Of a DNA stretch of 7,376 bases, positions 1 through 5,675 are shown one piece after another; within the stretch, counting starts at the first letter, position 1; every line of letters starts with the position of its first letter. A program made the translations under genes and the position numbers. Origin of the DNA: Christensenella sp. UBA1242 (lineage in GTDB: Bacteria > Bacillota > Clostridia > Christensenellales > UBA1242). The stretch is taken from assembly GCA_002308915.1 (NCBI GenBank), contig DBWI01000041.1, positions 33,090-40,465 of the forward strand, given 5' to 3'. Under the pieces are notes generated by a model. That model did not search any database. It saw only the letters and a program-made list of their open reading frames with translations, and had not been told where the DNA came from.

Positions 1-104
1 GCAGCAGAAACACCAAATTCTTCTTCTAATTTTTTAACAAGGTCATTAAGTTCAACAACTGTCATACCTTTAACTTCTTCTACAAATTTTGCTAAATCTG
101 CCAT
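1..104 (-). CDS. rplL: 50S ribosomal protein L7/L12, N-terminal part (cut by window edge)
   Basis: Ribosomal stalk protein L7/L12, which binds L10 as dimers and recruits translation GTPases such as EF-Tu and EF-G. Only the first 34 codons lie in the window. They read MADLAKFVEEVKGMTVVELN and continue into an acidic, Lys/Glu-rich helix, the typical N-terminal dimerisation domain that docks on L10. The hinge and C-terminal GTPase-binding domain lie outside. The ATG at 102-104 is preceded by a purine-rich AAGGAAG site about 9 nt upstream. It follows rplJ by 76 bp in the conserved rplJ-rplL order and is probably transcribed from the rplJ promoter. Identification is secure from sequence plus context. 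Confidence 0.95.
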   Translation of the reverse strand, partial: MADLAKFVEEVKGMTVVELNDLVKKLEEEFGVSA

Positions 105-146
105 TTTTTTATACTTCCTTTTTATTTATTTTTTTTAATTTTTATT

Positions 147-175
147 TTGCAATTATTTGAGGAATTGCAATCCTC
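147..175 (-). promoter_or_regulatory. Two competing hairpins between rplJ and rplL
   Basis: The rplJ-rplL gap holds two overlapping inverted repeats. One pairs TTGCAATT (147-154) with AATTGCAA (163-170). The other pairs GAGGA (159-163) with TCCTC (171-175). They share bases, so only one can form at a time. On the transcribed minus strand neither is followed by a U-run, so this is not an intrinsic terminator for rplJ. It may be a processing or attenuation site that adjusts the L10:L12 ratio; that role is inferred. Confidence 0.35.
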
Positions 176-180
176 TTTTT

Positions 181-666
181 TTATTGTTTATCTGCAATTG
201 CTTTAATTGCTACTGCAAGATTTCTCATTGGTGCTGATAACATACCAACAAGTTGAGCAATAAGAACTTCACGTGATGGAATGCTTGCCAATTTCTTAAT
301 TACGTTTGCATCAACAACTGCGTTGTTGTAAATACCAAACTTGATTGGAAATGCACAAGTTTCTGTTGCTGCGTCTGCTACGATTTTTGCTGGAGCAACT
401 TCGTCTTCATAACCAAAAGCAACAGCATTTGTTCCTTCCAAATATGATTCGCATCCTGTGTAACCAAGTTCATTTAAAGCTCTTAAAACAAGTCTGTTTT
501 TGTAAACTCTGTATTCTGCACCAGCTTTGCGGAATTCAGCACGCATTTTTGTATCATCTGCAACTGTCATTCCACGATAGTCAACAAAAACAACTGTTTT
601 TGCTTTTTGAAGTTTTTCTTTTATTTCTTCAACAAGCACTTTTTTTGCTTCTAAATTTGCACTCAT
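181..666 (-). CDS. rplJ: 50S ribosomal protein L10
   Basis: Base of the ribosomal stalk: L10 binds 23S rRNA near the GTPase-associated centre and carries L7/L12 dimers on its C-terminal helix. The 161-residue product has family landmarks: the N-terminal helix MSANLEAKK, the FVDYRGMTV strand-turn (about 28-36), EYRVYKNRLVLRAL (about 53-66), and the C-terminal GMLSAPMRNLAVAIKAIA helix that binds L12. Length is normal for the family (about 160-175). I start at the ATG at 664-666 because AAGGAG (674-679) lies 7 nt upstream. The frame stays open further upstream only because it runs into the leader. It forms an operon with rplL. In many bacteria L10 represses its own mRNA by binding the leader; the structured leader here fits that. 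Confidence 0.96.
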   Translation of the reverse strand: MSANLEAKKVLVEEIKEKLQKAKTVVFVDYRGMTVADDTKMRAEFRKAGAEYRVYKNRLVLRALNELGYTGCESYLEGTNAVAFGYEDEVAPAKIVADAATETCAFPIKFGIYNNAVVDANVIKKLASIPSREVLIAQLVGMLSAPMRNLAVAIKAIADKQ

Positions 667-680
667 TATTTGTCTCCTTT

Positions 681-807
681 TTTTAGATTTGTATGTGAAA
701 TCAAAAAATCCTTTCTGCCGACAATAAAGCAGAAAGGATTCATCATCCAAATCTAAAACTTTATCTCGGCAAGCACACAAAATTTGTGTTTACGATAACT
801 CACTTGC
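681..807 (-). promoter_or_regulatory. L10 leader: structured autoregulatory 5' UTR of rplJ
   Basis: The rplJ mRNA leader (transcript start about 840) contains three paired elements on the minus strand. Positions 748-758 pair perfectly with 681-691 (11 bp; TTTTAGATTTG with CAAATCTAAAA). Nested inside, 729-740 pairs with 707-718 (12 bp; AATCCTTTCTGC with GCAGAAAGGATT) around a 10-nt loop. Upstream, 803-807 pairs with 769-773 around an inner ACACA/TGTGT hairpin. The outer 11-bp helix ends one base before the AAGGAG ribosome-binding site, so stabilising it could block initiation. Asymmetric internal strands GATGATG and TTTTGATTTCACATA separate the two helices, and a kink-turn is possible there. 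This matches the known pattern of L10(L12)4 feedback leaders; assignment to that family is from position and architecture, not from a covariance-model match. Confidence 0.78.
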
Positions 808-846
808 TGTCTTTGACAAAAGGGATTTATTCAATTTTCGAGATGT

Positions 847-875
847 ATTGTACCAAACATACTTTAGTATGTCAA
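847..875 (-). promoter_or_regulatory. Sigma-70/A-type promoter of rplJ-rplL
   Basis: The minus strand carries TTGACA (870-875), a 17-bp spacer and TACAAT (847-852), close to consensus. The predicted start near 840 gives a leader of about 170 nt. It lies only about 30 bp after the stop of the upstream PHP gene, with no clear terminator hairpin between, so some read-through into rplJ is possible. Confidence 0.88.
857..872. promoter_or_regulatory. Palindrome in rplJ promoter spacer (possible operator)
   Basis: A perfect dyad with 7-bp arms and a 2-bp centre (ACATACT-AA-AGTATGT, minus strand) fills most of the spacer and overlaps the last three bases of the -35 box. A protein bound here would block RNA polymerase. 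The core ATACTANNGTAT recurs in the promoter at 6686-6714. No regulator is encoded in the window. Confidence 0.45.
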
Positions 876-903
876 GAGTTTTTTGAATATTTTTTACCTT
901 GTT

Positions 904-2310
904 TTAGAAATCTTTTCCTTTATCATACTCACGCTTTAATTTGCCAGAAAAAGCATGGTAATAATCGTCTGGGTTGTAATCCAATTGTTTTTTAGGATTA
1001 AGATGTTTCTTTTTGTTATATTTTTTCTTTTTCTTCTTCTTTTTTGAATTTTGCTTTGGTACAGGTTTTGGTGTTGGTTTTGTGTTTGCTACAGCGACTG
1101 CCTTTGCTTTTGGTTTTACCATTTCACCCATAATTGCATCAATGTCTGCCTTTGTTAAATTGTTTTCTCTGAATATATTTCTTACAACAAAATCTTGTTT
1201 GTCTGGACTATCAATATTGTCTACTAATTTCTCAACAATTGCCAAAGATACTACTTTGTTGATTACAACATTTCTTGAAACAACTGTATCTGATGGCTTT
1301 GTCATTTTGTCAAGCTTTGCTGTGTTGCATCTTGAAATAATATTTGAATTTAAATTTGGGCTATGAGTATCTGAACCTGCTGTTATGAATAAATCATATT
1401 TTTTTGCAAGTCCTTCAAGAACAAAGAATACTGAACTATCTGTGTTTTCTTTGTGGAATAATTCCACTCCATCAATACCTTTCCCGCCTGTTCTTTGTTG
1501 TATGATTTCTATTGCTTCATAACATGGATAAATTTTTCTGTCATTTGCATCTTTGAATGGATGTTTGTCTGGATGTTTGTATTTGATTGAATTTGCATGT
1601 GCAACGCAAACATAGCCACCTGCATTGTGTATCATATCAATGATATCGAATATGTCTTGTTTTGAATTATACAAAGCATCTTCTTGGATATCACTTTCTC
1701 TCATAAATACTTTGTCAAGGTCTGCTGCAATTTGCTCTTTTGTAATGCCATATTCTGTCATCGCAATATCTACAAACTTATCAAAAACATCTGCATGGTT
1801 AAGACCTGCTTGTGTTAAACTTTCAAATCTAGAAAATGGAAGTTTTTTGCCATATTTTTTATCTAAAATCTTTTTTGAGATAATAATAGAATACCCTGTT
1901 TTGAAAGTTTGTCCTTTGTTGTGTGGGTTTGAATTCTTTTGATATATTATTTTGGAAAAATTTAAAAGTTCTGGGTCATCAAGATTGTAACCATATCCAA
2001 GAATGTGACACTTTGCATAAATTGAAGAACCATCTATTTCTGTTCCTAAAGATTTTAGGCTTGTTGAAAATTCAATGCCAGGAATAAGTTTTAACATATG
2101 ATATTTTTGTGGATTGTTTTTTATTAATTCATGTGCTTCAATGCATCCCAAAATACTTTCATGGTCAGTGATAGAAAAAGCAACAGGCTTGTAGACAGAT
2201 TCTGCTTCTGCTTCTAATCTATCAAGCAAGTCTTTTACTGTTGTTCTTACATCTTCCTTTCTTGAATGCTCTGTGTGAATATGTAAATCAATAAAAGCAT
2301 ATTCTTTCAT
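904..2310 (-). CDS. PHP-domain metal-dependent phosphoesterase with Lys-rich C-terminal tail
   Basis: Polymerase and histidinol phosphatase (PHP) fold hydrolase of 468 residues. The usual metal-binding positions are visible in order: H10-x-H12 in IDLHIHTEHS, D49-H50 in SITDHES, E80 in IPGIEFS, H102 in CHILGYG, H238 in CVAHAN, and D314/H316 in AGSDTHSPN. A set this complete suggests an active phosphoesterase. The order resembles the TrpH/YciV group, which acts on 3'-phosphorylated nucleotides or short RNA, but the insert at about 110-230 is long and the substrate cannot be read from the sequence. Residues 411-441 are Pro/Lys-rich with eight consecutive Lys (423-430), then a charged end; such tails often bind nucleic acid. 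No signal peptide or membrane segment is seen. It lies 23 bp after the zinc-ribbon gene and closes the rnr operon. The ribosome-binding site is weak (AAGGA about 12 nt upstream). Confidence 0.85.
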   Translation of the reverse strand: MKEYAFIDLHIHTEHSRKEDVRTTVKDLLDRLEAEAESVYKPVAFSITDHESILGCIEAHELIKNNPQKYHMLKLIPGIEFSTSLKSLGTEIDGSSIYAKCHILGYGYNLDDPELLNFSKIIYQKNSNPHNKGQTFKTGYSIIISKKILDKKYGKKLPFSRFESLTQAGLNHADVFDKFVDIAMTEYGITKEQIAADLDKVFMRESDIQEDALYNSKQDIFDIIDMIHNAGGYVCVAHANSIKYKHPDKHPFKDANDRKIYPCYEAIEIIQQRTGGKGIDGVELFHKENTDSSVFFVLEGLAKKYDLFITAGSDTHSPNLNSNIISRCNTAKLDKMTKPSDTVVSRNVVINKVVSLAIVEKLVDNIDSPDKQDFVVRNIFRENNLTKADIDAIMGEMVKPKAKAVAVANTKPTPKPVPKQNSKKKKKKKKYNKKKHLNPKKQLDYNPDDYYHAFSGKLKREYDKGKDF

Positions 2311-2333
2311 TTTTTTCTTTTTCCTTTTAACTT

Positions 2334-3002
2334 TTAATATTCCAAAATATAATTTTGTAATTTTTCGCTAATCTTATCTTTTATCTCTTTATATTTTTTG
2401 TCAAACATTGATTTGTCTTGCAATATCTTTAAACACAACAAGTTAATTACTTTATCATTTAATGCGTTTGCATTAACATTTGCATCAATTATCTTTTTGC
2501 ATTTGTTCTTTATTTCTTCATTTAGTATATCAATAATTTTTTTGTAGTCTTTTGTTTCTTTTTCAGTTAATTCATCACCTTCAATAGTAAGTTCACGAGT
2601 TAATGTTGTTATTATTGCTTGTGTATGTATAACACTAGCAAACAAAGCTCGTGCATATTCTTTTAAATTTCCGTTTTGTTTTTGATGAATTGCATATGCT
2701 TCGTAATCATTAACAGGATACGAGTCAAAAATGTAATCATATTCTTCTGTGTATTCTTTTGGAATATATCCAAATTCTTGAGCACGCAAATATTCTTTTG
2801 TGTTTTGAACTTCTTTTAAGTTTTGTGGATTTTGCTCTATATCATAACTTGTGTATCCACATTTTTCACATATCTCTAATTCCGCATTTACATAGTTGTA
2901 AAACAGAGCATAATCATCTTGTTCCTCATCTTCATAATATGTTAATACCTGTTGTTTGTATAAACAATTTGCACAAGTTTTTCCAACATATTTATAAGCC
3001 AT
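2334..3002 (-). CDS. Small zinc-ribbon protein of unknown function
   Basis: A 222-residue soluble protein with two CxxC knuckles, C10-ANL-free spacing C10xxC13 and C45xxC48 (in TCANCLY and ICEKCGYTSYD), which should bind one zinc. The C-xx-C...C-xx-CGY layout is reminiscent of DUF2225-type proteins, but I do not claim membership. The middle is rich in Tyr, Asp and Glu; the C-terminal half (about 110-222) is predicted helical and ends in a Lys/Glu-rich helix. I start at the ATG at 3000-3002, not the in-frame ATG at 3050, because a near-perfect AAGGAGG (3009-3015) lies 6 nt upstream. The start overlaps the end of rnr by 11 bp, which implies co-transcription and probably translational coupling. 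A role linked to RNase R (RNA or ribosome binding) is inferred from context only. Confidence 0.8.
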   Translation of the reverse strand: MAYKYVGKTCANCLYKQQVLTYYEDEEQDDYALFYNYVNAELEICEKCGYTSYDIEQNPQNLKEVQNTKEYLRAQEFGYIPKEYTEEYDYIFDSYPVNDYEAYAIHQKQNGNLKEYARALFASVIHTQAIITTLTRELTIEGDELTEKETKDYKKIIDILNEEIKNKCKKIIDANVNANALNDKVINLLCLKILQDKSMFDKKYKEIKDKISEKLQNYILEY

Positions 3003-5103
3003 AAGTTTCCTCCTTGTAATTCCTTTTTGCAAAAAGATTTGAACCATCATAAACTTTTTCTATATCTTTTGCGTAAGTTAATCTTTTTGCTCTATCAGCT
3101 TTTTCTATTGAAACTTTCATTCTGTCGCCAATCATATATGCTTTACCACCAAAACGAACCATTGTTTTTGTGTTATTCATATTTAGTTTTGCGCCATTGT
3201 ATGGAACCAAAAGTTCAACTTTGTTATCAAGTTTAACAATAACCCCTTCATCGGTTATGTCGAATACAGTTCCTTCAAACACTTTGCCAACTTGATTTTC
3301 TGCCCACATTGCTTTCATAAGTTTTACACTTTCGTCATCGGCTTTTTGTTGTTTTACTTCTCTTTCGCTTGAATGCATACCTTCAAAGATAAGTGCATTC
3401 ATATCATAAATATTTGGTTTCTTTGCCAAACAACAATCTAGCACTCTATGTGTGACAAGGTCTGGATAACGTCTGATTGGTGAAGTGAAATGTAAATAGT
3501 TTTTGGCTGCAAGTGCATAGTGACCATTTTGTGTTGGTTCATATTTTGCCTTTGGAATTGGTCCCAACAATTTGTACATCAAATATTCTTTGAGTGGATG
3601 TCTTTTTACTTGTTGAATAATTCTTTGATAGTCATGTCTATCATTTCCAATTGGACCAAGTCCCCATTCTTCTAACACCATATTAAGTTGTGCAATTCCT
3701 GCATCTGTTGGACCATATAATGTTCTAAATAATGTGTCATATTCATTATCAATTAAAAATTGTCCAACAGCTTCGTTTGCCGCAATCATAAATGATTCGA
3801 TAATTTTTGTTGATTTTAAATTATCGTGTGTGTTATCTACATCCAAAACAACTGTTTTGGTTTCATCAAGAACAAAATCAACAGAATCTGTTTCAAATCT
3901 AAGTTCGCCTCTTTTGAGTCTTGCTGCGAGTAGTAAATCTGAAACTTTGAACATATCGTCAATTTGTTCTTTTACATCTGCAAATTTTTTCTCTGCGCCA
4001 TTTTTGTTGAAATGAATTTCATCTGCATCTTCATAAGCAAGTTTGTGTTTTGAGTTGATTACTGCATTGTAAATATTTGTGTTTGTAATTACACCATCTT
4101 TGGTAATATCTATTTCAACAACTTTTGTTAATCTGTCTACATTTGGATTAAGTGAACATATTCCGTTTGAAAGTTCTTCGGCAATCATTGGATATACACC
4201 GTCACCAAGATATGCACTAAGACTTCTCTTTTCGGCTTCTATATCAAGAATGCTTCCTTTTTTCACATAATGAGCAACATCTGCAATTGCAACATAGAAT
4301 TTGTATCCATCTTTGGTTTTTTCAACACAAACAGCATCGTCCATATCTTTGCAACTCTTTGGGTCGATTGTTATAAATTTTTTGTGTCTTAAATCAACTC
4401 TGCCAACATATTCTTCTGGAAGAACATGATCTGGAACATTTTCTTTTACGAAATCTTTTATTTTTTGATTGAATTCTTTTGTGAAACCATATTGTGCTGC
4501 AATTGCCACATTTTCAACAATTGGGTCGCCTGCTAAGCCTAATATTTTGTCAAACTTTTCACCATGCAAAATACCACTGTTATTTGGTTTGCACAAAACA
4601 CTAACTTTTTTGCCAACACTTTCTTGTGCCAAATCGCCTTGTGGCACGGCAATAACTTTTCCAAATTTTTCATTATCTGGAATAAGATAAACTAATCCTC
4701 TTTTATCCTTAACAAGTCTGCCAACAACAAGAACTTCTGCTTTTGCCTTGATTGTTCCTATTCTTGCAGTTCCTGGCATTGTTTGATTGAGTGCAAATGT
4801 TACAATGTCTCCATCTTGTGCACCCTTTACACCATTTATCATATATTTTTTGCCGTTGTAATCAACAAAACCAATATTGTCTTTGAATACTTTGATGGGT
4901 CCAACATAATATTCAGACAAATCAACAAGTGTTTTGTTTTTTACAGCAACTCTTTTGCTTTTTATTAAACTGTTAATTGCATTTGCAACATCTTTTCTTT
5001 GAGCACCAAAAGCAAGCGTAACTCTGTCTATTACACTCCAAAAATTTTCGTTAAACATATTGTTGTTTGCAATATATTCAAAAATTTTGTCTTCAAAACT
5101 CAT
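2992..5103 (-). CDS. rnr: Ribonuclease R (3'-5' exoribonuclease, RNB family)
   Basis: Processive 3'-to-5' hydrolytic exoribonuclease that degrades structured RNA and takes part in mRNA, rRNA and tmRNA-linked quality control in the cytoplasm. The 703 residues show an N-terminal winged-helix-like region (about 1-60), cold-shock/OB segments (about 65-190), the RNB catalytic domain (about 235-560) and a C-terminal S1 domain (about 605-670). The metal-binding acidic cluster is intact: D247, D253, D255 and D256 in TIDPKSCKDMDDAV. Other hallmarks are VAIADVAHYV, LSNGICSLNPNVDRL and HFTSPIRRYPDL (538-549). It lacks the long Lys-rich C-terminal extension of the E. coli enzyme. I start at the ATG at 5101-5103, with AAAGGG 8 nt upstream; the in-frame TTG at 5154 coincides with a probable -35 box. 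First gene of an operon with the zinc-ribbon and PHP genes. Confidence 0.96.
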   Translation of the reverse strand: MSFEDKIFEYIANNNMFNENFWSVIDRVTLAFGAQRKDVANAINSLIKSKRVAVKNKTLVDLSEYYVGPIKVFKDNIGFVDYNGKKYMINGVKGAQDGDIVTFALNQTMPGTARIGTIKAKAEVLVVGRLVKDKRGLVYLIPDNEKFGKVIAVPQGDLAQESVGKKVSVLCKPNNSGILHGEKFDKILGLAGDPIVENVAIAAQYGFTKEFNQKIKDFVKENVPDHVLPEEYVGRVDLRHKKFITIDPKSCKDMDDAVCVEKTKDGYKFYVAIADVAHYVKKGSILDIEAEKRSLSAYLGDGVYPMIAEELSNGICSLNPNVDRLTKVVEIDITKDGVITNTNIYNAVINSKHKLAYEDADEIHFNKNGAEKKFADVKEQIDDMFKVSDLLLAARLKRGELRFETDSVDFVLDETKTVVLDVDNTHDNLKSTKIIESFMIAANEAVGQFLIDNEYDTLFRTLYGPTDAGIAQLNMVLEEWGLGPIGNDRHDYQRIIQQVKRHPLKEYLMYKLLGPIPKAKYEPTQNGHYALAAKNYLHFTSPIRRYPDLVTHRVLDCCLAKKPNIYDMNALIFEGMHSSEREVKQQKADDESVKLMKAMWAENQVGKVFEGTVFDITDEGVIVKLDNKVELLVPYNGAKLNMNNTKTMVRFGGKAYMIGDRMKVSIEKADRAKRLTYAKDIEKVYDGSNLFAKRNYKEETYGL

Positions 5104-5125
5104 TTCTTTTTCCCTTTCCGTTTTT

Positions 5126-5154
5126 AGTTTAACATATATTATGTTATTTTTCAA
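5126..5154 (-). promoter_or_regulatory. Probable rnr operon promoter with internal palindrome
   Basis: Just after the upstream terminator, the minus strand has TTGAAA (5149-5154), a 17-bp spacer and TAAACT (5126-5131), a moderate match. It would give a short leader of about 16 nt that begins next to the AAAGGG site. The spacer and first -10 base contain the dyad AACATA-ATA-TATGTT (5131-5145). An alternative -10 is CATAAT at 5138-5143, but it has no good -35. Confidence 0.45.
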
Positions 5155-5160
5155 GAGTAA

Positions 5161-5187
5161 AATAAAAAAACAACCTACAAAGGTTGT
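5161..5187 (-). terminator. Intrinsic (Rho-independent) terminator after the membrane-protein gene
   Basis: On the minus strand a 7-bp stem ACAACCT/AGGTTGT (5181-5187 with 5170-5176) with loop TTGT is followed at once by six U residues, then AUUUU. It lies 18 bp after the stop of the gene at 5206-5613 and separates that unit from the rnr operon. Confidence 0.88.
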
Positions 5188-5205
5188 CTTTTATATAAAT
5201 TATTT

Positions 5206-5613
5206 TTATTCCTTGTCTTTCTTTGGTTCATCTTTATAGTTGCTTGGGCTCATAATTGCTGGAATAAATACAAGCAAGAATAAAACTACCAAAACAAATT
5301 GTGGCAAGAAATATGCTATAAATGCCCAACCATGTCCGTCAAAGAACATAAAGATTGTTCCAAGTAATATTTCTGCTGCGAAATAGAACCATACCAAGCT
5401 ATCAACTGGCAAACCAACAACTTGACCACTTTTGCTTTTTGATGACACAAAAAACAAACCAATTGCCAAAACCAAAAATGCAAAAACAACAAATCCAAAT
5501 GAAACCCAAAATTGTTTGCCATATCCATTTTGCTTAAGCAAAAATACAACTGTTAAATATGCACCAAATAGCACCGCCAAAACCAAGGCTAATTGTACTT
5601 TTTTTCTATCCAT
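5206..5613 (-). CDS. Small four-helix membrane protein of unknown function
   Basis: A 135-residue hydrophobic protein that I do not recognise. Four transmembrane helices can be read at about 6-26, 36-56, 72-92 and 97-120. The N-terminus (MDRKK), the middle loop (SSKSKSG) and the C-terminal tail (KDEPKKDKE) are positively charged or polar, so both ends should face the cytoplasm by the positive-inside rule. Only a few polar residues lie in the helices; D92, H94 and E81 sit in or near helices 3-4. There is no signal peptide or catalytic motif. The ATG at 5611-5613 is preferred to the one at 5620-5622 because AAGGAG (5623-5628) is 9 nt from the former and abuts the latter. A terminator follows. 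The gene may be transcribed with the coiled-coil gene 62 bp upstream or from a weak local promoter. Confidence 0.75.
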   Translation of the reverse strand: MDRKKVQLALVLAVLFGAYLTVVFLLKQNGYGKQFWVSFGFVVFAFLVLAIGLFFVSSKSKSGQVVGLPVDSLVWFYFAAEILLGTIFMFFDGHGWAFIAYFLPQFVLVVLFLLVFIPAIMSPSNYKDEPKKDKE

Positions 5614-5631
5614 AATCTCCATCTCCTTGAC

Positions 5632-5659
5632 TAATATTTTATCACATTGAAAAATATTA
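5632..5659. repeat. AT-only inverted repeat upstream of the membrane-protein gene
   Basis: Perfect 9-bp arms TAATATTTT (5632-5640) and AAAATATTA (5651-5659) flank a 10-bp centre, ATCACATTGA. The stem is all A/T and has no U-run, so it is a poor terminator for the upstream gene. It covers a candidate -10 (TAAAAT, minus strand 5636-5641; no good -35 found), so an operator is possible. Chance in AT-rich DNA is a real alternative. Confidence 0.35.
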
Positions 5660-5675
5660 ATCTAGCAAATTTATA

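Noticed and set aside
147..182. Rho-independent terminator between rplJ and rplL
   Set aside because: The T-run follows the hairpin only on the plus strand, where no gene ends. On the minus strand the hairpin is followed by A-rich sequence.
667..780. In-frame N-terminal extension of L10 starting at a TTG at 778-780
   Set aside because: The extra 38 residues come from the structured leader, have no ribosome-binding site, and L10 proteins begin at the chosen ATG, which has AAGGAG 7 nt upstream.
1013..1366. Plus-strand open frame beginning with a run of Phe codons
   Set aside because: It is the complement of the Lys-rich tail and C-terminal part of the PHP gene, with no ribosome-binding site and low-complexity content. 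The other plus-strand open frames inside genes are similar shadows.
3003..3050. Earlier ATG for the zinc-ribbon gene at 3048-3050
   Set aside because: It lies deep in rnr and lacks a ribosome-binding site, whereas the ATG at 3000-3002 has AAGGAGG at ideal spacing.
5104..5154. RNase R start at the TTG at 5152-5154
   Set aside because: The TTG is part of the best -35 box and has no Shine-Dalgarno. The ATG at 5101-5103 begins the family-like N-terminus and has AAAGGG 8 nt upstream.
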